A stretch of DNA of 43,366 nt from Candidatus Bathyarchaeota archaeon (GCA_018396695.1 JAGTQU010000016.1:1-43366); one strand, 5' to 3'. Counted from the first letter of the stretch, positions 24,809 to 32,436 are shown. Made by a program: numbers and translations. The notes: generated from the letters alone by a model not told the origin.

Positions 24809-25387
24809 ATGAGTAAAGAAACTATCGCATCGATGTTCGCGCAGCTGAAAGATTTGAGCGAGATGATGGTAGATCTGGCATACTCTGCCCTCCTATTTGA
24901 GAGTGAAGAAGTGGCAGACCATGTTATTGACATGGAGAAAACGGTGGAGATACTTCACACAGAATTCGAGCTTGCTATTTTAGGATTAAGAGACGAGCGA
25001 CCTATCAACGGTCTTTTAGGCATTCTAAGGATCGGGGGGGCAGCTAAAGGCTTGGCTTCTGCAGCGTCTGCAATGGCGGATATTGTAAAAAGAGGGGTGC
25101 GCGCACATCCTGTAATTCAGATTGCATTAGAGAGATCTGAGGAAACGATCACTGTTGCAACAGTAGCTTCAAACTCCAGTGTTGTGGGTAAAGCAATTAG
25201 AGAATTAGGTCTCGAAGATGATATTGGTATGCATATAGTGGCTGTTAAAAGTGGTGACTATTGGACATATAACCCTGCAGGTTCCTTCAAACTGAATATT
25301 GGCGATCTAGTAATCGCTCATGGATATGCTGAAGGAAGAGAAAAGTTTCTAAACCTCATAGATCCATCGCGTATTCATCCAGACTAG
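24809..25387 (+). CDS. PhoU-like / TrkA-C domain protein, second paralog
   Basis: This 192-residue protein has the same two-domain plan as its neighbour: a PhoU-like helical half (LSEMMVDLAYSALLFESEEVADHVI, GILRIGGAAKGLASAASAMA) and a TrkA-C half (VGKAIRELGLEDDIGMHIVAVKSG, FKLNIGDLVIAHG). The two paralogs differ clearly in sequence, which suggests a heteromeric regulator, perhaps one of each per transporter dimer (inference). The stop is followed after one base by the GTG of the transporter gene. Confidence 0.86.
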   Translation: MSKETIASMFAQLKDLSEMMVDLAYSALLFESEEVADHVIDMEKTVEILHTEFELAILGLRDERPINGLLGILRIGGAAKGLASAASAMADIVKRGVRAHPVIQIALERSEETITVATVASNSSVVGKAIRELGLEDDIGMHIVAVKSGDYWTYNPAGSFKLNIGDLVIAHGYAEGREKFLNLIDPSRIHPD

Positions 25388-25388
25388 G

Positions 25389-26591
25389 GTGAATATATTG
25401 GTACGCTATTTCAATAAAGGCGTCTTCATAGAGGCTTTAAGTGCTCTTACATTCGACTTTCTAGGGTTATTCTCGGGGAGGATAGCTCTCCTATTTTCAC
25501 CTTTTTTTCAGTCTTCTCTTTGGATCCTTGCACTATATCCTCCCATTCTCACAATTCGAGGGAATATTGGAGGAGTATACTCTGGAAACATGAGTACAAT
25601 GTTGCATATCGGAGAAGTTGAGCCGAGATTTAAAAATAACACAAAAAAATTCTATTCCCTGCTGGAATCAATGTTTATCCTCACGTTTATAGATTCTTTT
25701 ATTTTATCTATGCTGGCATACTTGTTGAATTTCTTTTTAGGGAAAACTGACTTCAGCCAACTACAATTTTTTGTCACAGTGCCGCCTTTAACGTGCCTGT
25801 TAGGTATATCTTTAGCTCTACCTTTAGCAACTTATGTAGCCAATGAGGCATTCAAGAGAGGCGCAAATCCAGATATATTACTCTATCCAGTAATGTCTAC
25901 ACTAGACGACATAATCATTACGATAAGCTATATAGGTGTAGTCTACTTAACATTCATCTCAGGAAGCATTATTATAATGTTTACTGCACTATTTTTACTA
26001 GGGATATTCTTTACATATATTTTTTTAAAAAATCGGAAAGATGAGTTTTTTAGGCGAATTTTAAAGGAAGGCAGTCCATCAATCTTATTTTCAAGTATTC
26101 TAGGAGTTTTAGGTGGAGTAGGGCTGGCAAATCTAAAGGAAAAAATTGAGAATACCCCAGCCATACTAGTATTATATCCTGCGTTAATAGACGCTTTGGG
26201 AGACTTGGGCTCGATAGTCGGGAGCCTAGAGACTACTAACCTTGCACTCGGCTACACTTCAAAGTTATCTGACACGTTACGCATGATGTTCTCAGATGTC
26301 ATCGCGATAGGTTTCGCATCAATAATCTTACACTTCTTTTTAGGAGTAGCAACTTATTATATTTGTTTAATGACAGGTTTGAGTGCTGATCCTATAACTA
26401 TTATCAGAATCGCCATATTTTCAAATATTCTTAGCTTCACGCTGATCTCTATTCTCTCCTTGTTAGTCTCCACTCAAACATTCAAGCATGGTCTAGATCC
26501 AGATAATTTTACTATCCCGGTGATAGCGTCATCTTCAGATCTTATTGCCACCATCACTCTACTCCTTCCTTTCATTACACCGAATCTATGA
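25389..26591 (+). CDS. Duplicated MgtE/SLC41-type divalent cation transporter
   Basis: The 400-residue membrane protein contains two copies of an MgtE-like membrane domain, as in eukaryotic SLC41. Copy one (about 1-200) has LYPPILTIRGNIGGVYSGNMST and a pore-side NPDILLYPVMSTLDDIIIT. Copy two (about 225-400) has LYPALIDALGDLGSIVGSLETT and DPDNFTIPVIASSSDLIAT. About ten helices are seen. The cytosolic N-terminal and CBS domains of bacterial MgtE are absent; the two PhoU/TrkA-C proteins upstream may replace that sensor. Mg2+ is the most likely substrate; other divalent cations are possible. Confidence 0.88.
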   Translation: MNILVRYFNKGVFIEALSALTFDFLGLFSGRIALLFSPFFQSSLWILALYPPILTIRGNIGGVYSGNMSTMLHIGEVEPRFKNNTKKFYSLLESMFILTFIDSFILSMLAYLLNFFLGKTDFSQLQFFVTVPPLTCLLGISLALPLATYVANEAFKRGANPDILLYPVMSTLDDIIITISYIGVVYLTFISGSIIIMFTALFLLGIFFTYIFLKNRKDEFFRRILKEGSPSILFSSILGVLGGVGLANLKEKIENTPAILVLYPALIDALGDLGSIVGSLETTNLALGYTSKLSDTLRMMFSDVIAIGFASIILHFFLGVATYYICLMTGLSADPITIIRIAIFSNILSFTLISILSLLVSTQTFKHGLDPDNFTIPVIASSSDLIATITLLLPFITPNL

Positions 26592-26617
26592 ATTGAGAAG
26601 CGAGGAAATAGTTTGAT

Positions 26618-26941
26618 TCAGGATTTTAAAGGGTAAAGAGATCCACAGAAACTGCATTCTACTATTTTATTCCTAGAAGATTTGAGTTGAATCCATTCAC
26701 CGCAATCGCAACATTTAACAAAATATCTTTTATCTCCTTTCTTTATCCCTAAGAGAACAGACGGAGAAGATCCAAAGAATATATCTGGTCTTTTAATACC
26801 CAATCTCGAAGCCTTCATCCGAATAGCATTCTGGGTTCTATTAGGAAAGGCTTTTAAAATCTCATTGAAAGTATCCGACGATGTATAAAGTTCTTTAAGC
26901 CTCCTAATCTCCTCTTCTGTCCATCTATTCTCCTTCAACAT
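26618..26941 (-). CDS. Myb/SANT-like helix-turn-helix protein with zinc ribbon
   Basis: This 107-residue protein has a Myb/SANT-type N-terminal domain (about 5-48: RWTEEEIRRLKELYTSSD... RTQNAIRMKASRLGI, with the aromatic and the T-x-N-A-I helix), a linker, and a C-terminal zinc ribbon with C77/C80 and C96/C99 (CCDCGEW, CSFCG). DNA binding is likely from both parts. The start is ATG 26941, with GAGG at 26954-26951 as Shine-Dalgarno. Its roughly 110-nt leader contains the inverted-repeat element at 26974-27052. It is opposed to the transporter gene. Target unknown. Confidence 0.8.
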   Translation of the reverse strand: MLKENRWTEEEIRRLKELYTSSDTFNEILKAFPNRTQNAIRMKASRLGIKRPDIFFGSSPSVLLGIKKGDKRYFVKCCDCGEWIQLKSSRNKIVECSFCGSLYPLKS

Positions 26942-26973
26942 TTATAGTATCCTCTACCATATCGTTTTTGAAA

Positions 26974-27052
26974 AGTTCAAAGAGCTTCAGGAGATGGGTG
27001 CTTGAGCCGTTATAGTTGAGAAAGCCCCCATCTCATTTTAAACCCTTGAACT
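26974..27052. ncRNA. Structured element: leader or independent small RNA
   Basis: The outer arms AGTTCAA (26974-26980) and TTGAACT (27046-27052) pair perfectly, and inside them GAGATGGG (26991-26998) pairs with CCCATCTC (27027-27034) around a further small stem (GCTT/AAGC). On the minus strand a TATA-like AAAAATATTTATG at 27074-27087 predicts transcription starting at about 27053, exactly at the outer arm, so it would form the beginning of the Myb-like gene leader. On the plus strand TTTATAGTA at 26941-26949 would also put a start close to the element. It is not a tRNA. Strand and function are undecided. Confidence 0.4.
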
Positions 27053-27399
27053 ATGCTGAACAAGTATCCTGTTCATAAATATTTTTTAATTCTGTTGCAT
27101 GAAAACTGAATAAAAATTCGGCTCAACTACATTTAAAGATTAAGTTTTGTAACAACAATGTGAAGAACATCTCAAATCTTTGAAACATCTCCAAGTTAAC
27201 TAAGTTAATGAAAAGGAAGCAAATTCCTAAGGGTTTTTTAACACAATCTCATTGAAAGATCAAATTCTTCCTGAAAGAAGTTTAAAAAAGAAGCTTTTCA
27301 GGATTTTGAAAACAATTCTAAATTAGGTGTGCTGTTTTAAATCCGAGAAAAGTTTAGCGAAAGGTTTAATGGAAATCATTATCCATACTGTGAGATAGT
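27053..27399. other. AT-rich intergenic region before the PAC2 gene
   Basis: No gene or tRNA is apparent in this 347-nt stretch. It carries the minus-strand TATA at 27074-27087 and an AT-rich segment. At its right edge lies the palindrome at the PAC2 gene start, described separately. Confidence 0.5.
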
Positions 27400-27403
27400 A
27401 TGG
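27383..27403 (+). promoter_or_regulatory. Perfect inverted repeat over the PAC2 gene start codon
   Basis: CCATACT (27383-27389) and AGTATGG (27397-27403) are exact reverse complements around a 7-nt loop. The ATG at 27400 lies in the right arm. In mRNA the hairpin would hide the start; in DNA it could be an operator. Which of these applies depends on where transcription starts, and no clear TATA box decides that. Confidence 0.4.
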
Positions 27404-28140
27404 AGTTGCACATATTCAATAAACCATGCCTAAACAATCCAACAATGATAGCCGTATGGCCTGGAATGGGATATCTAGCTAAAACCTCTGGAGATTATCT
27501 TAGAAAACGTCTTAATGCCACTTTATTTGCTGAGATCAGATGTTTTCAGAACTCGATAATCTATAGAGATAGTGTCGTTGAGCTCCCTTATGTGAGCCAT
27601 CGATTCTATTCGGCGCCAAAACATGATCTGATAATATGCGTTGGAGACTCTCAGCCTTCGATTCCTGAAGAAGGATATAGACTTGCCAAACTGATAATTA
27701 AACTAGCTGAGAGGTTTAATGTTAAACGAATATACACTTTGGCAGCATATCCCTCTGAATATCATGATGAGCCTCAAGTTTACGGAGTCATTTCAAACGA
27801 TAGCTTAAAAAAGACACTCCTCGACCATAATATTCATCTCATCGAGGGAGAGGGGGCAGTAAACGGTCTCAACGGGGTTTTAATCGGCGTTGCGAAGAAA
27901 AGAGGAATCGAAGGAATATGCCTAATGGCAGAAATAAAATATGCAAATGTTCCACAACACCTCTCCTCGAAAGCTGTTTTGGAGAAGCTAACATCTATCC
28001 TAGGCATAGAGATCGACACCTCCTTCTTAGAGAAGAGGGCTCGGAAAGTAGAAGACTCTATTCTCCGGCAACTCAAGCTAAATAACGAACTAGATTATGA
28101 AGATAGTAAGTCTGACAATAAATTTAGATACATATGCTAA
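27400..28140 (+). CDS. PAC2 family (proteasome assembly chaperone-like) protein
   Basis: Archaeal members of the PAC2 family resemble proteasome assembly chaperones; some (PbaB-like) bind the proteasome core. The 246 residues show the typical plan: MIAVWPGMGYLAKTSGDYLRKRLNA, VGDSQPSIPEEGYRLAKLI, RIYTLAAYPSEYHDEPQVYGV, then GEGAVNGLNGVLIGVAKKRGIEGICLMAE and a C-terminal helical part. It has no neighbours in an operon; a 60-nt gap separates it from the small membrane protein. The C-terminal 15 residues are charged and probably flexible. Confidence 0.88.
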   Translation: MELHIFNKPCLNNPTMIAVWPGMGYLAKTSGDYLRKRLNATLFAEIRCFQNSIIYRDSVVELPYVSHRFYSAPKHDLIICVGDSQPSIPEEGYRLAKLIIKLAERFNVKRIYTLAAYPSEYHDEPQVYGVISNDSLKKTLLDHNIHLIEGEGAVNGLNGVLIGVAKKRGIEGICLMAEIKYANVPQHLSSKAVLEKLTSILGIEIDTSFLEKRARKVEDSILRQLKLNNELDYEDSKSDNKFRYIC

Positions 28141-28200
28141 ACCTAGTGGACACTTTTAAATATGTTCTATTATGTTTAAGAGTTATTAAGCCTCGGAGAG

Positions 28201-28473
28201 ATGCCATTGACTCCAGCTGAGAAGATATGGTGGTTAAAGGTCGTTCTAGCCATCTTAGTAGCTTTTCTAACGCTTCTAACTCAAATCTACTTTGATTTAA
28301 GTGGGTTAACCTCATTTAGCCTAGGGATAATAATGTATCTTGCTTTTTCAGATATTTTATCCTCTATGAATAAAATAGACAGGTTCAGAGGACTTAAAAT
28401 AGGGGTCGGAGCATATTTTTTAACATGGCTTACTGTGTGGATACTTCTATACACTTTCTTTGTTACGAGCTGA
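28201..28473 (+). CDS. Small three-helix membrane protein
   Basis: This 90-residue protein has three hydrophobic segments: about 13-30 (VVLAILVAFLTLLTQIYF), 36-51, and 70-88 (AYFLTWLTVWILLYTFFV), with polar linkers including MNKIDRFRGLK. Size and three-helix plan recall EMC6-like archaeal proteins, which pair with EMC3-type insertases such as the one at 22695, but sequence alone does not prove this. CGGAGAG directly precedes ATG 28201, and a TATA CTTTTAAATAT lies at 28152-28162. Its end overlaps the convergent gene by 27 nt. Confidence 0.7.
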   Translation: MPLTPAEKIWWLKVVLAILVAFLTLLTQIYFDLSGLTSFSLGIIMYLAFSDILSSMNKIDRFRGLKIGVGAYFLTWLTVWILLYTFFVTS

Positions 28474-28842
28474 CACTGTTTTTTCATTTATCTGGTAGTT
28501 GAGAAAGTCTGACCAGGCAGAGAAGAAGCCTACGTCGAATGGTGTGTGGATGCCACTCTTCAAAAAAGAAGAAAATTCGTGGCTATATTTCTTTTTAGCT
28601 TCAATATCAGCCGACATTCTGTTAATGAAATCTCTTGGATCTCCTGTCCGTGTTGAGAGTAGAATTCCTTCAAGAGCGTTAAGATATCCTGTCTTAAACT
28701 CATTGTCACCAGTTTTCTCCCTTATCAATGCGAGATTTCTCTCAGCGTCCGTGAACTTCCTATCCATGACGCATCTAAAGAAATTTATAATATCTTCCCT
28801 AGAATTATTAGACCAGATAAGGCCTTTCTTATCTCTAGGCAT
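28447..28842 (-). CDS. Unknown protein coupled to radA
   Basis: I do not recognise a family. The most plausible start is ATG 28842, inside the radA stop region, giving 131 residues; TTG/GTG-type starts upstream reach 28863. The protein is mostly helical and charged, with DIINFFRCVMDRKFTDAERN and FKTGYLNALEGILLSTRTGD, and a conserved-looking SGIHTPFDVGFFSAWSDFLNY end. It follows radA with an 8-nt overlap, so it is probably a cotranslated partner in recombination (inference). The 3' end overlaps the small membrane protein gene. Confidence 0.65.
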   Translation of the reverse strand: MPRDKKGLIWSNNSREDIINFFRCVMDRKFTDAERNLALIREKTGDNEFKTGYLNALEGILLSTRTGDPRDFINRMSADIEAKKKYSHEFSSFLKSGIHTPFDVGFFSAWSDFLNYQINEKTVSARNKESV

Positions 28843-29812
28843 ACTCCTCGCCTTCAACTCCACGTTCAGTTATCTTAATAGGAGCTTCACCTTCAGGCAA
28901 GTATGGGCTTACAGTAAGTTTAGCTATCCGCACATTGTCTCTCCCCTTCCTTAAAAAGATTCGAGAGTGGCTAGTATGGCCTATAATATGACCCCCTACT
29001 GGTTGAACCATCTTAGAAAAGAAGACGTCTGGTTGAGCCATCACCTGATTTGTTATCACCGCAGCCGCATTAAAAGCCCTTGAAAGGCGGATCAGTTTAT
29101 GTAGATGTTTGTTAAGAGTTTGCTGTCTCGAAGCTAGCATCTCTCTTCCGACGTATTCGCTTCTAAAATGGCTTGTGACGCTGTCTATTATGATCAATCT
29201 AATGTTGTATTCTTTTATAATTTCGTCAGCATTTTCTAGTAGAACCATCTGATGATTCGACGTATACGCCTCAGCGAAGATTATTTTTTTCAAAACATCC
29301 TGAGGATCGAGATTGAACCTTGAAGAAATTCGTATTACTCGTTCAGGTCTGAAAGTGTTCTCCGTATCTATGTATAGCGCTCCGCCTTCTAACCCCCCTT
29401 GGTCATACGGCAGCTGAACAGTGACACATAATTGCTGACAGATTTGGGATTTACCTGTTCCGAACTCTCCATAAAATTCAGTAATGGATTGGGTCTCGAT
29501 CCCTCCTCCAAGCAGCTGATCGAGGCTTGGGCAACCCGTTGTGAGGTGCCGGATATTACTCCTCAACTTAACGAGCTCGTCTCCCCTAACAAATGTGAAA
29601 GCAATAGATTTCCTAGCAGCCTCTATAATTTTCTCAGCAGTTGCTTCACCGATTCCGGATACGACAAGCTCACTGACAGTGGCTGTCGCAACGGCTTCTA
29701 CTGTTTTAAACCCGTTCTCCCTAAGTTTAGCAGCTGTAGCCGGTCCTACTCCCGGGAGATCCTCTATGGTTTGATATTTCGCTTTATAATATTCTATCTG
29801 ATCTTCAGCCAT
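28835..29812 (-). CDS. radA: DNA repair and recombination protein RadA
   Basis: RadA is the archaeal RecA/Rad51 recombinase that forms filaments on single-stranded DNA. The 325-residue sequence has an N-terminal helix-hairpin-helix domain (EDLPGVGPATAAKLRENGFKTVEAVATA), the linker FVRGDEL, Walker A GEFGTGKS (115-122) and Walker B LIIIDSVTS (about 205). The L1/L2 region follows (ITNQVMAQPDVFF, GGHIIGHTSHSRIFLRKG), with the family's C-terminal end. TTTAAATA at 29850-29843 is the TATA box on its strand, giving a leader of about 10 nt. It overlaps the next gene. Confidence 0.97.
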   Translation of the reverse strand: MAEDQIEYYKAKYQTIEDLPGVGPATAAKLRENGFKTVEAVATATVSELVVSGIGEATAEKIIEAARKSIAFTFVRGDELVKLRSNIRHLTTGCPSLDQLLGGGIETQSITEFYGEFGTGKSQICQQLCVTVQLPYDQGGLEGGALYIDTENTFRPERVIRISSRFNLDPQDVLKKIIFAEAYTSNHQMVLLENADEIIKEYNIRLIIIDSVTSHFRSEYVGREMLASRQQTLNKHLHKLIRLSRAFNAAAVITNQVMAQPDVFFSKMVQPVGGHIIGHTSHSRIFLRKGRDNVRIAKLTVSPYLPEGEAPIKITERGVEGEEYA

Positions 29813-29871
29813 ATTCTTACACTTTCAAAATCCGTTTTAAGCTATTTAAACTCGTAGCCAGCCTTGGAGAG

Positions 29872-29893
29872 AGTTGAATGAAACTGTTCAACT
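29872..29893. terminator. Short inverted repeat between the zinc-ribbon gene and radA
   Basis: AGTTGAA (29872-29878) pairs with TTCAACT (29887-29893) around an 8-nt loop. It lies 9 nt after the stop of the minus-strand zinc-ribbon gene and before the radA promoter, the place for a 3'-end hairpin of the eIF1/zinc-ribbon transcript. No long T-run follows immediately, so its strength as a terminator is uncertain. Confidence 0.35.
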
Positions 29894-29901
29894 GTGAAAG
29901 T

Positions 29902-30102
29902 CTACTCTTTAGGACTCTTTTCAAGCTCAACTGTGAGAACCCCTTTGTACCCACATTCTCTGCATACGTATATAGATGGGAGTATGCCTGTCATCAATAA
30001 CCTATCAAGCTTAGGACTGTTACAGATTGGGCAGAACTTCGGTTTAACTTTTTCATGTTTAATCTCTTTTAGAGTCGTTTTAAACTGTTTCAGGGCCTTC
30101 AC
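29902..30102 (-). CDS. Zinc-ribbon protein
   Basis: The 66-residue protein is basic in its N-terminal 22 residues and then forms a zinc ribbon with C24/C27 (FCPICNSPKL) and C47/C50 (YVCRECGYKG), ending in an acidic tail. Such proteins occur in archaeal translation and transcription clusters. It starts at GTG 30102, one base after the stop of the eIF1 gene, so it is likely cotranslated with it. Specific function unknown. Confidence 0.8.
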   Translation of the reverse strand: MKALKQFKTTLKEIKHEKVKPKFCPICNSPKLDRLLMTGILPSIYVCRECGYKGVLTVELEKSPKE

Positions 30103-30103
30103 T

Positions 30104-30412
30104 TCACTGGACCTCTATGTTTTCTCTTGGAAAACCAAGTTCTATTAGAACATCTTTCGCTGTTTCTCTATGATCACCCTGTAGGAGAATCTGCTCGTTT
30201 TTAGCTGTTCCCCCACAAGCGCATTTGGCTTTGAGAGTTGTTGCAATCTTGTTTAGCTTCATATCTTTTGAATTGATCCCGTCTATTACCGTCGTAGTTT
30301 TTCCCCATTTTCTAGTTTCGAGGCGTATTCGAATTCGTTGTTGCTCTTTACTCATTTCTTCGCATACGCAAATGTCCTTAGGCAAACCACAAACTGGACA
30401 GATCTCTGCCAT
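30104..30412 (-). CDS. Translation initiation factor eIF1/SUI1
   Basis: Archaeal aIF1 binds the small subunit near the P site and controls start-codon fidelity. The 102 residues (ATG 30412) begin with a cysteine-rich segment C5, C8, C15, C17 (ICPVCGLPKDICVC) that would hold zinc. The SUI1 fold follows: RIRIRLETRKWGKTTTVIDGI, LKAKCACGGTAKNEQILLQGDH and VLIELGFP. An upstream TTG 30418 is less likely. It precedes the zinc-ribbon gene. Confidence 0.94.
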   Translation of the reverse strand: MAEICPVCGLPKDICVCEEMSKEQQRIRIRLETRKWGKTTTVIDGINSKDMKLNKIATTLKAKCACGGTAKNEQILLQGDHRETAKDVLIELGFPRENIEVQ

Positions 30413-30488
30413 TCTCAATTACCTATTGTAATCTCGAATTAAAGAGTTTTGGATTTCTTTAAAGAGTTTATGATGCACACATTCGTTT

Positions 30489-31094
30489 TCAGACATAGTT
30501 TTGAATGAGGGCGAACGCGTTTAGAGCGTCCTTGGAGTCCAGAACAATGACGGTATTCGTAGAGCAACTAATAAATTCAACAATATTGATTCTCTTGCTT
30601 GCTAGAAGCTGAGTCATGAAAGCTACGAACCCTGGAGTATTCTCAACTCTTGGAGGGCTTATAAGGATCAGTGCCGTTAGATTACTAGTCATTTTAACGT
30701 AGTTGGGGATTTTCACCTTGAGCTTTGTCTGGTCAACTATGTATACATAGCTGTCAGTTAAATATGCAGTGACTATGTAGGGTATGTCTAATATTTCGGG
30801 GGAGATAAGCACGGCTATCTTGTCTTGAAGCTTCACATTTGATTCTCTTAGAATCGACAGTACTTTCTCCTCCTGTAAACTGCTATCTTTGGATAATTCT
30901 TCAGCTATTCTGATCACAGCAGCCTTGACGGATTCAAGACTTACGTCACCGAGTTCTCCTCTAAGCATCCTTGCTAACGCTGAGTAGTTAACTATCTTCA
31001 TTTTTAGAGCGTCGGTAAGCGAAGGTCTCATTCGAATAGTTTCTCTCACTCTTTCAGTGGTTGATTTTGTTCTATCTGCTGAATTATTAACCAT
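30489..31094 (-). CDS. ACT-domain protein, possible regulator of the arginine genes
   Basis: From ATG 31094 the protein has 201 residues. A basic, helical N-terminal part (about 1-105; VRETIRMRPSLTDALKMKIVNYSALARMLRGELGD) resembles a DNA-binding segment seen in archaeal ACT proteins. The C-terminal ACT-like half (about 110-200) has TALILISPPRVENTPGFVAFMTQLLASKRINIVEFISCST. ACT domains bind amino acids. The start is preferred over the upstream 31163 because the TATA at 31126-31115 predicts transcription at about 31095. It is divergent from argG over the same TATA element, suggesting regulation by arginine or a precursor (inference). Confidence 0.78.
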   Translation of the reverse strand: MVNNSADRTKSTTERVRETIRMRPSLTDALKMKIVNYSALARMLRGELGDVSLESVKAAVIRIAEELSKDSSLQEEKVLSILRESNVKLQDKIAVLISPEILDIPYIVTAYLTDSYVYIVDQTKLKVKIPNYVKMTSNLTALILISPPRVENTPGFVAFMTQLLASKRINIVEFISCSTNTVIVLDSKDALNAFALIQNYV

Positions 31095-31114
31095 ATTTGT
31101 AACATTTATGTCGC

Positions 31115-31126
31115 AAAATATATAAG
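31115..31126. promoter_or_regulatory. Shared TATA element between the ACT gene and argG
   Basis: AAAATATATAAG reads as CTTATATATTTT on the other strand, so one AT-palindromic core can serve both directions. Its centre is 26 nt from the ACT start and 21 nt from the argG start, giving leaderless or nearly leaderless mRNAs on both sides. One bound TBP cannot serve both simultaneously, so the two promoters should compete. Confidence 0.6.
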
Positions 31127-31140
31127 ATTGATCCCGGTTT

Positions 31141-32436
31141 ATGTTCTCCAATCTCTTAAACAAGGTGAAAGAGTTGGCTAAGAAGAAGATAGTTCTAGCC
31201 TATTCAGGAGGACTCGATACTTCAGTCATGCTGAAGTGGCTTCAGGAACAGTATGACTCAGATGTTGTTAGTGTTACCCTCGATGTGGGGCAGGGTGACG
31301 ATCTAAAAGCTATAGAAGAGAAGGCCTGGAAACTTGGAGTAGTGAATCATTACACATTCGATTCCAAGACCGAGTTTGCGGTAGAATATGTATTTCCGGC
31401 GATAAAAGCTAACGCGCTCTACATGGATACATATCCAGTAAGCAGTAGTCTCTCGAGACCTCTGATAGCAAAAAAGCTTGTCGAAGTAGCTGAGATGGAG
31501 GATGCTTATGCAGTCGCCCATGGGTGTACAGGAAAAGGAAATGATCAAGTAAGGTTCGACGTTACGATAAAGTCTCTTAACCCTAAGCTAAAGATTATTG
31601 CTCCCGTTAGGGAATGGAAGTTTGATCGCCACTCAGAAATTCTCTGGGCAAAAGAGCATGGAATCCCTGTCCCTGTAACAGTTGACTCGCCTTACAGCAT
31701 AGACCAGAACTTGTGGGGGAGGAGCATTGAAGGAGGAGTTTTAGAGTATCCTAATAAGATAGCGCCGGACGAGATCTGGGATTGGACAGTCCCCGTAGAA
31801 AAGGCACCAAACGAGCCAGAGTATATCACTATAGGGTTTCATAAAGGCGTACCAGTTTCGATTGATGGGGTCGAGATGAAACCAGTCGAGCTTCTACAGA
31901 AAGTGCATAAGGCAGGCTGTCGGCACGGTATTGGAAGGATAGAGCATATGGAGGACCGGACAGTGGGATTGAAGAGCAGAGAGACGTATGAAATACCCGC
32001 AGCCGAGATATTGCTTATCGCCCATAAAGACCTTGAGAAAATGGTGCTCACCATCCATCAGATGTTGGTGAAAAGAGAGATCGACCATAAGTGGACTACG
32101 CTTGTGTATCAGGGGTTATGGGTGGATCCCCTAAAAAAGGATCTTGAAGCATTCATCGATAGCACTCAGGAGAATGTTACAGGATGGGTCACGATGAAGC
32201 TCTTCAAAGGTACAGCGAAGCCTGTTAAACGCGACAGTCCCTATAGCCTATACGACTACAATCTCACAAGCTTCGACATAAACGTCAGCTATGACCAAGG
32301 AGACGCGGTAGGGTTCATATCTCTCTGGGGGTTACCAAGCGTCACAAGCTGGAACCTTAAACGAAAGATGATTGAAAAACAGACTGTAGAAGAAGAGACG
32401 CAAAAAGTTGCTCCCACGGCGAAATCGAAGATCTAA
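31141..32436 (+). CDS. argG: Argininosuccinate synthase
   Basis: The enzyme joins citrulline and aspartate using ATP. The 431-residue protein has the PP-motif ATP-binding AYSGGLDTSVMLKWL (20-34), the family's YPVSSSLSRPLIAKKLVE, AHGCTGKGNDQVRFD and SPYSIDQNLWGRSIEGG. It is about 30 residues longer than common, mostly from a C-terminal tail and a KELAKKK-containing N-terminus; GTG 31165-region starts are possible. The following argF begins 38 nt downstream, so the two form an arginine operon. Confidence 0.96.
   Translation: MFSNLLNKVKELAKKKIVLAYSGGLDTSVMLKWLQEQYDSDVVSVTLDVGQGDDLKAIEEKAWKLGVVNHYTFDSKTEFAVEYVFPAIKANALYMDTYPVSSSLSRPLIAKKLVEVAEMEDAYAVAHGCTGKGNDQVRFDVTIKSLNPKLKIIAPVREWKFDRHSEILWAKEHGIPVPVTVDSPYSIDQNLWGRSIEGGVLEYPNKIAPDEIWDWTVPVEKAPNEPEYITIGFHKGVPVSIDGVEMKPVELLQKVHKAGCRHGIGRIEHMEDRTVGLKSRETYEIPAAEILLIAHKDLEKMVLTIHQMLVKREIDHKWTTLVYQGLWVDPLKKDLEAFIDSTQENVTGWVTMKLFKGTAKPVKRDSPYSLYDYNLTSFDINVSYDQGDAVGFISLWGLPSVTSWNLKRKMIEKQTVEEETQKVAPTAKSKI

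Noticed and set aside
24189-25387. Potassium channel regulator (Trk system)
   Set aside because: TrkA-C domains first suggest potassium transport, but the partner gene is clearly of the MgtE type and no Trk/Ktr membrane protein is present.
26974-27052. Degenerate tRNA
   Set aside because: The outer stem has 7 bp and the length is about right, but the interior has one long 8-bp stem and no D, anticodon and T arms.
28499-28954. Plus-strand frame of 151 codons
   Set aside because: It lies antisense to the radA end and its partner gene; the translation is low in family-like features and rich in Ser/Leu as expected for a shadow.
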